This document shows, piece by piece, positions 34,951 to 42,641 of a stretch of DNA of 42,641 bases. Position 1 is the stretch's first letter. The number at the start of each line of letters is the position of its first letter. Where the stretch lies: positions 1 to 42,641 of the forward strand of contig NZ_AZFO01000019.1 in NCBI RefSeq assembly GCF_001436305.1, written 5' to 3'. Below the pieces are notes generated by a model. It did not search any database, was not told where the DNA came from, and saw nothing but the letters and a program-made list of their open reading frames with translations. Origin of the DNA: Lactobacillus ultunensis DSM 16047. Its GTDB lineage: Bacteria > Bacillota > Bacilli > Lactobacillales > Lactobacillaceae. The position numbers and the translations under genes are program-made.

Positions 34951-36050
34951 TTATTTTAGATGCTTCAGCTTACAGACAATTCGATTATGCTTTTGAAGAG
35001 TATAGTAAACGGTTGCTGGTGTTATTGTCTTTTCTTCAGTGTCAGCCTGATTGTTGTCCAAAGTAACCAAGATTTTATTGAATAAAATTAGTACCTAAGT
35101 AGTATATTGATTTTTACCAGGTAAATTACTGATACTCAATTCAAATTTGGATTGAACATTTGGTTCATGTAATCCATAATTAGCTACATTAAGTAAAGCA
35201 CAAGTATGTCACCATTCAAAATCATTAAGAAATAACAATTTTGTTCCAACATAAATTTGACATTTAAGGGCATCCATGTTTGTAATATGATTGATATGTT
35301 GATTATCAATATTTACGAGATATTCTTCTGAATCTTTATGAGCTAGCTGACTTGTTGGAACAGCTACTGGATCGTCATTAATATATACTAAATTGATTTA
35401 TTTTCATAGTATTGAGCAGTGTAATTTTCATCATCATCAATTTTTGCAGTTTCTAACCCATATTGTTGTGCTATTTTGTTGATAGCATTATTATCATCTG
35501 TATCTTGGTTTACAGTTAAAGGCATAATACCTACGCGCACCATTTATTAAACCCGCTGCAAATTGACTCAAGCGAGTTTGTTGATTTTCAGTAATATAAT
35601 CTACTTTTTCTTATGCCAATTTGTCATTATGCTGATAACAGGCTAAGTCCTATAATTCATCACTTGTACTTTATGCATAGTAGTTTCAAAATTAGGTTCA
35701 TCCATACCTCAATGAGTAATAAGCTTGCTTGGTCATAACGTTTATAATAGCATTAACGTATTACGCCAATATGGTTAGTATCTTCACTTTTTAGCGTCGT
35801 TAAGTTTATTTTGAGCTTGATCAACAGCTTGATTAGCCTCATTTGGAGTTTGTGTTATCCATTGTTGATCAATAGCAACTTTCGTTTGAGCATCGGTTAC
35901 GTCCTGATCACTCACTGCTTGCTTAGAGGTGTTATTAATAGCTTCATTTGGGTCAATACTGTCGGCTTTAACAGTATGATTATTGTTTACTATTGTTGTG
36001 CTTAAAGCTTCCAGAGTAGCAGCGACTAAAAATGCAAATTGTTTATTCAT
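34951..36050 (-). pseudogene. Decayed paralogue of the PgrA-like surface protein
   Basis: The start at 36050 follows GAGGAATTGAT and encodes a signal peptide (MNKQFAFLVAATLEAL, cleavage near VKADS) like that of the intact protein, then a coiled-coil start that ends at a stop (35784). Further along in shifted frames are YITENQQTRLSQFAAGLING, similar to the CAP-like domain, then QDTDDNNAINKIAQQYGLET. A long frame with two internal stops ends VYYTLQKHNRIVCKLKHLK at 34951. The gene is inactivated by several shifts and stops. Confidence 0.75.
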
Positions 36051-36477
36051 ATCAATTCCTCGCAAAAAATAAATTATTTTATGAAGAAATGATAGTATTT
36101 TTTTTAATCACTATATATATTGTTTAGTTGTTTTGTTAGCTACATTTTTAATTGCAATTTTATAAGAAACAAAGGGCAAGTTTAAGCTAGTCCACTCCCA
36201 TGGCGCATAAGTTTTATCGGAAGTGTTTTCTACATTTTGTTAGCTTATCTATACATCACTTTCCCACTTTCTTTCTGTTAACTTTACGAATTTACAACGA
36301 TGATTCCTACTTCTTTTTCCACTTGTTTTATTTATTGTGTGATACTGGTTTGAACTATGTAATTAAGCTTCCCAAGTTTTAACTATTTTGGACTTAATAA
36401 ACTAAGTATAGGTGTATCTCCAGTCCTTAATAATGAAACAGTATAAGTCAATTGCATACGCACAGTACTTAAAATAG
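36051..36477. other. Intergenic, no gene supported
   Basis: AT-rich DNA between the decayed surface gene and a doubtful frame. Short open frames on both strands lack ribosome sites. Confidence 0.5.
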
Positions 36478-36780
36478 ATGATAACTCAACACGCAAGAAA
36501 ATCTATATTATATAAAATTATTAAAGATCTATTACCACTATTATATATTACTTTATATAAAGTCTTACATCTCAATATATTGAAAGAAGCACAGAATATT
36601 TTATTGCTCTATGGTATTGATGTAACAACAGGAATCAGAATGTATTTTAAAGTAATTGTCTGCAATAAAGGAATTCTTTTAGAATTAAGACCTAGAACCG
36701 GACTAGAGCAAGCTAACTATGAAGCAAATCCTCAAATGTCTTATAAATTTGAGGATTACAAGAAAACAATGCATCAATGA
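36478..36780 (+). pseudogene. Doubtful frame, possibly a gene fragment
   Basis: A 100-codon open frame includes YGIDVTTGIRMYFKVIV and LLELRPRTGLEQANYEANPQ, which looks protein-like in composition. No clear ribosome site or promoter is seen, and a second frame overlaps its end. No family is recognised. It is most likely the end of a lost gene. The stretch from 36781 to 36948 shows nothing more. Confidence 0.3.
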
Positions 36781-36948
36781 TTCAGCTATTAATACTACTA
36801 TTCGTTACTCACGTTCTTATAAGAAATATAATAGATCGTCAAAAAGGAAAAGAGCTAAATTTACTTCCTCACTAATAGATAAGGAGTATTTTTTAGCCCT
36901 GCTCCTTATTTACTTTATTCTTTTCAGATAAATAGTAATGTAGAAAAA

Positions 36949-38170
36949 TTAAAATTTTCTAACTCCATGTTGATATACTTTTTTGTCCTCTTGCTCTACA
37001 GCAGCAACATTCACTAATGGATTTTCTTTTAATACTAAGAAATCTGCAAATTTACCTTCTTCAAGAGAGCCATATTCTTTATCGATTTGGAGTAATTCCG
37101 CAGAGCCTAGTCCAGCTGCATGTAGAGCCTGATAGTTGGTAGCACCTGCTCGAACTAATTCGGTTAGTTCTTTAGCTGTATTTTTAAGTGGATTTTTAAA
37201 AGTCCCAGCATCCTGTTCCTAAAGCTAGCTTAACTCCTGCTTTAATAGCCTTACCAACATGTTTATAAAAGGCTTCTACGTGCTGACACATCTTATTGTA
37301 AGAAAAATCAGTCATTTTACCTTTACCATAAACTGCAATTTGATGTCCTGCAATTAGAGTAGGAGATAAGAATGTCCCCTGTTTTTTCATTAGATCAATA
37401 TCTTCATCACTCGTATAAAATCCATGTTCAACTGAATCAACACCAGCTACTACAGCATAATGAATGCCTAGTCTACCTTCTGCATGAGCACATACTGTCA
37501 TGTGTTTAGAATGTGCTTCTTGCACTGCTACTTTCATTTCTTCTAATGAAAGTTCAGTATCATCGATTTGATCCCCTTGAGACATAATACCGCCAGTCGC
37601 CATTAGTTTAACGTTTTCAGCACCCTTTTTAAATTGTTCACGTACTGCTTTTCGTACATCATCTCCTGAATTCACTAAATGAGAATAATTAGGTGTCCCT
37701 CTGTCATATAATGGATTTCCTAATGGTCGATCAGAATGTCCACCTAAAATTGAAATAGGCATCCCTGTAGGTTTAATTCGAGGTCCATCAAAAGGAAAAT
37801 CCTTACGAATGTTGTTCAATTTAACATCAACATCAAATGGTGAACCACATCCTCGTAAATAGGTAACGCCACCTTTTAAACCACTCTTTAAATCCTTTAA
37901 TGCTTTATAAGTAGTTAAAGTTTCAGTTTCGGGATAATGAACTTTGCTTACGTTAATATAGCCAATATGAGTATGAGCGTTGATTAACCCCGACATAACA
38001 TACTGACCTTTTAAATCTACAGTTTTATCGATATCAGGAAAAGTAAATTTCCCAGTTCCTTTGACTTCTAATTTTCCGGTTTCATTATTTACAACAAACC
38101 ACGCATTTTCTAATAAGTTATCTTCAGTCCCTACAAACAGATTGCAATTTACGAAAGCTGTTTTAGTCAT
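36949..38170 (-). pseudogene. Metal-dependent amidohydrolase with a one-base frameshift
   Basis: This is an imidazolonepropionase/dipeptidase-like amidohydrolase of about 406 residues once the frame is restored. The first 324 codons (38170-37196) carry the metal ligands His66 and His68 (NAHTHIG), Lys188 (NVKLMATGG), His229 and His249. An extra base at about 37212-37213 turns the GTDAG motif (sixth ligand, Asp) into GTGCWDF and a stop. After the shift the frame continues with KNPLKNTAKELTELVRAGAT, LHAAGLGSAELLQIDKEYGS and EEGKFADFLVLKENPL to a natural end. Peptide or aminoacyl substrates are likely from the oppA context. A GGGAGAAATAAAG site precedes the ATG. Confidence 0.88.
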
Positions 38171-38186
38171 CTTTATTTCTCCCTAA

Positions 38187-39818
38187 CTATCTAGTTACGT
38201 ATGCACTTCTAAAATTGAATTTACCTAATGAGAAACCAAGATTATGAACAGAACTTCTTACCATCCATGCTTGCCCATCATGGAATAATGGAGATAATGG
38301 TTGTTCAGAATCTAATACTTTTTCTGCATTCATTAAATCCTTTAAACGTTTATTAACATTCATTTCTTTGCTAGAAGCATCCAAGTAGTTGTCATATTGT
38401 TTATTGGACCATTTACCAAAGTTGTAATTTTGTCCTGTTGCCATAACGCTGAGCATTGCATATGGATCAGTAAATGCTGGATTTAATCCAGTGTAATCAA
38501 CATCATATTTACCATTTAACATGTTGCTTACTCTTGTAGTTTTGGGCATTGTTCTCACATGAACTTCTACTTTTTTACCAAAGGTGCTTTCAAATTGACT
38601 TTGAACATATTCCAAAACCTTCTTAGAAACATCGTCATCGTCTCCACCTAAAGTAAATTCCATTTTGGATTTTCCTAATTCTTTAAGCCCTTTGTTGAAT
38701 AATACGTTGGCTTCCTGCTTGTTAAACTTGGTGTACTTACTTGTAGCACCTTGTTCAGCAAAATATTTATTAAAGTTAACTCCGTTTACAGTTTCTTGCG
38801 GACCTGTAAATGTGGTTGCTACTGTATTTGCACCACCAACTGTTTTGGCTAATTCTGCTCTATCCAGGGCCATTGAAAAAGCTCTTCTTACATTAGCATT
38901 AGCCATATCCTTATTTTTAGAAACGTTATAAGTTAAATATTCAGTTCTATCTAGTTTGAAAACCCTGTAGCCATCTTGATGCTTTAGTTGTTTAGAAGCT
39001 TGTGTATCAAGGAATGCTCCATCTAGCTTACCAGATTGATAAAGGTTGTAATCCGTTGAAGGAGTCTTGACAACTGTATAATTTACGGTTTTAAGCCTTA
39101 CATCTTTTTTATCCCAATATTGATTATTCTTTTTAAGCTTCCAACTCAAATTAGAACCAGTCCACCCACTGCTTACAAATGGACCGTTATATACCATGTA
39201 TTTAGAAGCGGTACCATACTTTTTGCCATATTTTTGTACGGTATCCTTATTTACAGGATTCCAGCTAGAAGCTGTCAAAGTTTTGAAGTAAGGAACGGGA
39301 TGAATAAGGTGAACCACTAAAGTGTGTGCATCTTTTGCTTCAACACCCAACGTATTCGGTGATTTCTTACCGGCTACTACTTGGCTTGCATTCTTTACCG
39401 CTTGATAATTATTCTGTTGTTGAGATTGAGTATTAGGATCCATCATTCTTTGTAAAGAATATACAAAATCTTGAGCAGTAACTGGTTGACCATTACTCCA
39501 TTTGGCATTTTTTCGTAATTTAAATGTCCACGTTAGTCCATCTTTACTAGAAGTAGATGTAGTAGCCACGCCAGGTGAAACTTTACCATCTTTATCCATT
39601 CTGTTAAGTCCCTCAAAAACATTGGCAGCTTGTTCTCCGCTAGAAGTATCTACCATTTTATTTTGATCTAGTGTTTGAACTTCGGATGTAGTCATCCAAG
39701 TTAAAGAACTTTCATACTTTTGGGTTGATGCGTTTTTTCCACTTGAACATGCTGTCAATACAGCTACTGCACTAGTAGTTAACAACCCACTTGCTAAAAA
39801 TCTCATCCGTTTTTTCAT
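38187..39818 (-). CDS. Oligopeptide ABC transporter substrate-binding lipoprotein (OppA-like)
   Basis: This solute-binding protein of the SBP_bac_5 family has 543 residues. A lipoprotein signal peptide has the lipobox LTAC, lipidated at Cys24. Family features include the TSEVQTLDQNKMVDTSSGEQ region, FKLRKNAKWSNGQPVTAQDF and YNVSKNKDMANANVRRAFSM. The start at 39818 follows GGGGAGAA. No permease or ATPase genes lie nearby, so it must dock to an Opp system elsewhere. It is co-transcribed with the amidohydrolase and controlled by a T-box. Confidence 0.94.
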   Translation of the reverse strand: MKKRMRFLASGLLTTSAVAVLTACSSGKNASTQKYESSLTWMTTSEVQTLDQNKMVDTSSGEQAANVFEGLNRMDKDGKVSPGVATTSTSSKDGLTWTFKLRKNAKWSNGQPVTAQDFVYSLQRMMDPNTQSQQQNNYQAVKNASQVVAGKKSPNTLGVEAKDAHTLVVHLIHPVPYFKTLTASSWNPVNKDTVQKYGKKYGTASKYMVYNGPFVSSGWTGSNLSWKLKKNNQYWDKKDVRLKTVNYTVVKTPSTDYNLYQSGKLDGAFLDTQASKQLKHQDGYRVFKLDRTEYLTYNVSKNKDMANANVRRAFSMALDRAELAKTVGGANTVATTFTGPQETVNGVNFNKYFAEQGATSKYTKFNKQEANVLFNKGLKELGKSKMEFTLGGDDDDVSKKVLEYVQSQFESTFGKKVEVHVRTMPKTTRVSNMLNGKYDVDYTGLNPAFTDPYAMLSVMATGQNYNFGKWSNKQYDNYLDASSKEMNVNKRLKDLMNAEKVLDSEQPLSPLFHDGQAWMVRSSVHNLGFSLGKFNFRSAYVTR

Positions 39819-39856
39819 AAAATTTCTCCCCATGTTTATTCTTTAGCCTGGATAAA

Positions 39857-40105
39857 CAAAAAACGCCCTACTAGATCAATTTGATCTAATAGGGCGTCTA
39901 TAACGCGGTACCACCTATTTATTCGTTAATAATATTAAATATTAACCTCATGCACGTGCGGCCAATCTAAATGATTGGCGATACGTCGCCGCTATAAAGG
40001 GCGGACCCTGAAAATACTAAATATCGTATTTTCTGCTCAAAGGTGATTTTCGCTAAAAATATTGTTGTCTTCTTTCACCAACCGAAGACTCTCTGAAAAC
40101 TCTAT
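39857..40105 (-). promoter_or_regulatory. T-box leader of the oppA-like gene, specifier AUC (Ile)
   Basis: The T-box core AGGTGGTACCGCG is at 39904-39916. The terminator stem ACGCCCTA-x-TAGATCAA and its complement (39863-39897) is followed by a T run. Stem I contains CAGAGAG and GGTTGGTGAAAG, and the standard ACCTTTGAG segment. The bases just before that segment, at the usual specifier place, read ATC (40047-40045), an Ile codon followed by A. The core TGGT fits an ACCA tRNA end. Confidence 0.88.
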
Positions 40106-40371
40106 TTTATGTTACTTTCCTTATCGAAGCTAAGTATTATTTTTATTGTTGAACATAATAATATCAGGATTTAATTTTATGTCAATAGATCTTAAAAAAT
40201 AATTAATAAAGTAACTAATTTAGATTTTAGTACATTGATTTAAAAGAAAATACTTAAAAATTTTCTATTTAATTATATTATCAGATCAAACCCAAGTATT
40301 AGTAGTCTTAATTTTATCTTTTCTTGCATTAAGATCAAAATTCTGAAGATACTACAAGATAATGTAGCTTT
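40106..40371. other. Intergenic, promoter region of the T-box gene
   Basis: AT-rich. It contains a possible -10 TAAAAT just upstream of the T-box. No terminator is obvious for the gene to the right, and no coding frame is seen. Confidence 0.5.
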
Positions 40372-40671
40372 TTATTCCATATTTATATAGCCTTTAGTAT
40401 ATTCAGCTACTTGGTCATTAAATTGAATTTTGTCTCCTGAATGCAATAAGTCTAAATTGGTAAAATTTTTTGTTAGGTTTAGCCACGGATGATCAGTAAC
40501 CAATCTAGTTTTTTCAGGATCATCAATTATCTCAACTTGTTTGACAACCATTGTCGGGCTGTATAATTCACCTCGAAGCTTATCGTAATATCGTTTATAG
40601 CTGTATTTACCAAAAATCGCTCTAAAAGTATGACGCTCCTCGGATCCGATTTTATTCAAAAACTGTCTCAT
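40372..40671 (-). CDS. Conserved lactobacillar small protein, unknown function
   Basis: This 99-residue soluble protein has RQFLNKIGSEERHTFRAIFG at the N-terminus and LLHSGDKIQFNDQVAEYTKG near the C-terminus, a layout that could be an OB-like fold. The start follows AAAGGGAT. It lies 53 nt after the metallophosphoesterase gene, so it may share its transcript. No function is known to me. Confidence 0.7.
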   Translation of the reverse strand: MRQFLNKIGSEERHTFRAIFGKYSYKRYYDKLRGELYSPTMVVKQVEIIDDPEKTRLVTDHPWLNLTKNFTNLDLLHSGDKIQFNDQVAEYTKGYINME

Positions 40672-40724
40672 TTTTATAATCCCTTTATATTGCTAATTTT
40701 AGTTTTATAGTTCTTTTATAATTT

Positions 40725-41702
40725 TTATGCTTGATACTTACCATATTTTTTCTTATAGGTATTCCAATCAAGTCCTTGAGGATCGTCATGATCGTATACC
40801 ACTAAGATTTCACCTTTATTATTCAAGACTGTTACATTGCCATCATGTCCTGGATAACGAGAATGACAGCCATTATCAGTGAAAATTCTAGCCGGTTCTC
40901 CTTTGTATTGAACTGGACGTACACAACAATCTGTGAAGGGAGTATCTTCCATAATACGACCATCATCAAACACACCATGCAAAAGAGCAGTCGGAGTATG
41001 GCCAGTCACGATTGTTTTTCCTGTTTTATTATGAGCAAAATAAGTTGCTTCCTGTACTGATACCCCTAGGTTACTCTGATGATAGAAGTATTCATCTCTA
41101 GCCCACAACCGGTATTCATCATATTTAGATAGGCCAGTTACTCCCCACCCTTTCCCATACTGGTTTGGATCATTGTAGTTTTTGATAGGCATAACACCGC
41201 CATGTACAAAGATAAAATTAGGTGTTTCAAACATAATAGGCAAAGACAAATAGAAGTCATAGAAAGAACTATTTCTTAGTTGTTCCTGGCTTTCTCGATA
41301 ATTGATCTTCTTAGAGCCAAAGAACGAGCGTAAAGTGGTTTTGCCACCATTGTAGAACCATAAGCGATCAGGATCTCCACCTTGAGCAAAATCCAGCATC
41401 ATTTCTTCATGATTTCCTTTGAGGATTACAGCATTATTTTCTGTAGCAAGCTTCATAAGATCCTCGGTAACCATCTTGGAGTCTTTACGGCCATCAATAT
41501 AATCTCCGCCACCTACTAACTGTGCATCCCCATAGTCAGAATAAGCCTGTTTAATCAATGCGATTGTTTTAGCGTTGCCATGAATATCTGAAAAGAAGAT
41601 ATAATATTTAGCATCTTTATTAGAGGTTATTGTTTGCGTATCAAGGTCTACCTGATAGTTTTTTGGAAGTAAGCTAACATACTTATTATTTGATTTTTTC
41701 AT
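40725..41702 (-). CDS. Metallophosphoesterase, Ser/Thr phosphatase-like
   Basis: This 325-residue calcineurin-like enzyme has the metal-binding motifs in order: SDIHGN (Asp39, His41), GGDYIDG (Asp67), GNHEE (Asn97, His98), then FVHGG and TGHTP. It resembles bacterial PPP-family protein or diadenosine polyphosphate phosphatases; the substrate is unknown. The start follows GGGAGATAAAAC, which overlaps the end of the upstream membrane-protein gene. Confidence 0.9.
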   Translation of the reverse strand: MKKSNNKYVSLLPKNYQVDLDTQTITSNKDAKYYIFFSDIHGNAKTIALIKQAYSDYGDAQLVGGGDYIDGRKDSKMVTEDLMKLATENNAVILKGNHEEMMLDFAQGGDPDRLWFYNGGKTTLRSFFGSKKINYRESQEQLRNSSFYDFYLSLPIMFETPNFIFVHGGVMPIKNYNDPNQYGKGWGVTGLSKYDEYRLWARDEYFYHQSNLGVSVQEATYFAHNKTGKTIVTGHTPTALLHGVFDDGRIMEDTPFTDCCVRPVQYKGEPARIFTDNGCHSRYPGHDGNVTVLNNKGEILVVYDHDDPQGLDWNTYKKKYGKYQA

Positions 41703-41705
41703 GTT

Positions 41706-41975
41706 TTATCTCCCATCGTGACTTCCATACTCAAGCATTTTTCTAAATATAAGAGTACCAAGTGTCCCAACTACAATAACAATTAAGTTAAAAAATATAA
41801 CCACAATAAAAAATGGCGTAATTACCTTAATAGTTTTAAATCCTGAAGTTAATGAACCATTATCCACTACAGCAAAGAAAAATGGAATGATGATAGTTCC
41901 AATAAAGCAGGTTAATCCAACAGCAAGTATGTCCTTAAAGAAAGATAATTGTAGTTGTCGTTCTTTTTCTTTCAT
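41706..41975 (-). CDS. Small two-helix membrane protein
   Basis: From the ATG at 41975, which follows AAGGAGTAAATCA, it has 89 residues with two hydrophobic segments (about 14-36 and 50-78) and a short acidic, polar tail. It is directly upstream of the metallophosphoesterase (3 nt gap) and probably the first gene of the operon. No family is recognised. Confidence 0.7.
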   Translation of the reverse strand: MKEKERQLQLSFFKDILAVGLTCFIGTIIIPFFFAVVDNGSLTSGFKTIKVITPFFIVVIFFNLIVIVVGTLGTLIFRKMLEYGSHDGR

Positions 41976-42002
41976 TGATTTACTCCTTGAAAAATTTAGC
42001 AC

Positions 42003-42410
42003 CAGAAATAAGCTTTACTAGCAAATTTTCCTGGTATTATCTTCGGCTTAGTTATCTTTATTACGGCTTAAGTATATTTTAGTATGTCTTGTTAAACTAA
42101 ACTATTTTTATTATTAACAAGTCAAACTAAAAGACAAAGAAAAATTGCTCTAGTTAGAGAGCTAAGACGGTTTCAAGAATTCTATGTCAGCGCTCTAATA
42201 TTATTAAAATTGATGATATTACTATCAATTGAACTGGTAACTCTTTTTTAAAGAATGTCCCCAATAGTCTTTTTTATAAAATACTCTGTACACCGGTGAT
42301 CAGTATTCTTTTCTACGTAAAGTCAAGCATCATTATATGTTAAGCTTTATTATTTTGTATAAATCAAAAAGTTAATTAAATTTTTATTATTTTATTTTTC
42401 CCAGATTTAA
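42003..42410. other. Intergenic, no gene seen
   Basis: AT-rich DNA upstream of the metallophosphoesterase operon. It should hold that promoter on the minus strand. No supported coding frame. Confidence 0.5.
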
Positions 42411-42641
42411 AATTGAAGTGCAACACTAAGTGTTAAACAAAAAGGCCATGAAGACCTAAACTTGAAGTGACCAAAAATCAAGAAAGGTGAATCTCCATGA
42501 CCAATTCAAATTCTAGCATCTCTAGACACTATCATCAATTAAATAGTGAGCAGCGAGGACAAATACAAGCTCTGCTTGATTCAGGCATAACTTCCGCTCC
42601 GTAATTGCCCGAGAAGTTGGCTGTCACAAATCGACAATCAG
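42411..42641 (+). mobile_element. IS30-family element, left part, cut by the window edge
   Basis: A left-end-like AATTGAAGTGCAACAC precedes an IS30 transposase start at 42498 (MTNSNSSISRHYHQLNSEQR) after an AAGAAAGGTGAATCTCC site. After LDSGIT a base is missing around 42590-42598, and the frame then reads a stop. In the shifted frame the expected VIAREVGCHKSTI helix-turn-helix sequence appears. The rest lies outside the window. Confidence 0.82.

Noticed and set aside
36200-36382. A 60-codon plus-strand frame rich in His, Phe and Tyr
   Set aside because: No ribosome site; the composition looks like translated AT-rich non-coding DNA.
24620-36948. Integrated prophage or intact integrative element
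   Set aside because: There is no integrase, no phage structural or replication gene, and no direct repeat of the tRNA-Ser end was found.
1-42641. CRISPR array
   Set aside because: No regularly spaced direct repeats were seen on reading through the window, and no cas genes are present.

Overview
The window looks like chromosomal DNA from a low-GC Lactobacillus of the L. acidophilus / crispatus / helveticus / amylovorus type. The reasons are the AT-rich sequence, AGGAGG ribosome sites, T-box leaders, cre-like sites of the form TGTAAGCGC, SLAP-type S-layer-binding surface proteins, and remnants of IS30, IS5, IS66 and IS110. The species cannot be fixed from the sequence alone.

Left part (1-24.1 kb), mostly intact. 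A minus-strand operon (6.76 kb down to 41) encodes a biotin-independent malonate decarboxylase: mdcH, mdcA, mdcC, a fused mdcD-mdcE, mdcG, an unexpected alpha/beta hydrolase, and mdcB. A divergent LysR gene is probably its regulator. Next come a membrane acyltransferase, a lone cellobiose-type PTS EIIC with a divergent RpiR-family regulator, a three-gene minus-strand cluster (Nudix, small protein, GyrI-like), fba, and argS behind a T-box. They are followed by padC-padR with a clear PadR operator, an L,D-transpeptidase, dacA-nnrD, tRNA-Leu(CAG), a PspC protein, and an NAD salvage set made of an NrtR-like regulator, pncB and pncA.

Middle part (24.1-36.95 kb), an accessory region that starts beside tRNA-Ser(GCT). 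It is gene-poor and full of decayed mobile elements: two IS66 remnants, an IS5-type element with intact ends and a broken transposase, an IS110 remnant, and another transposase-like fragment. It also carries two secreted surface proteins (one with a SEC10/PgrA-like domain and a SLAP domain), a decayed paralogue of that protein, and several free-standing hairpins. Its most interesting content is a pair of paralogous intergenic elements about 100 nt long (about 24993-25093 and 32864-32966). Each has a similar promoter, closes into a long stem with a compensatory base pair, has exactly 53 nt between the inner stem arms, carries a conserved C-rich, anti-Shine-Dalgarno-like segment and ends in a T run. 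They look like a small-RNA family.

Right part (36.95-42.6 kb). An oligopeptide-binding lipoprotein (oppA-like) and a metal-dependent amidohydrolase with a one-base frameshift lie behind a T-box whose specifier reads as AUC (Ile). Beyond it are a three-gene minus-strand operon (membrane protein, metallophosphoesterase, conserved small protein) and the start of a frameshifted IS30 element cut by the window edge.
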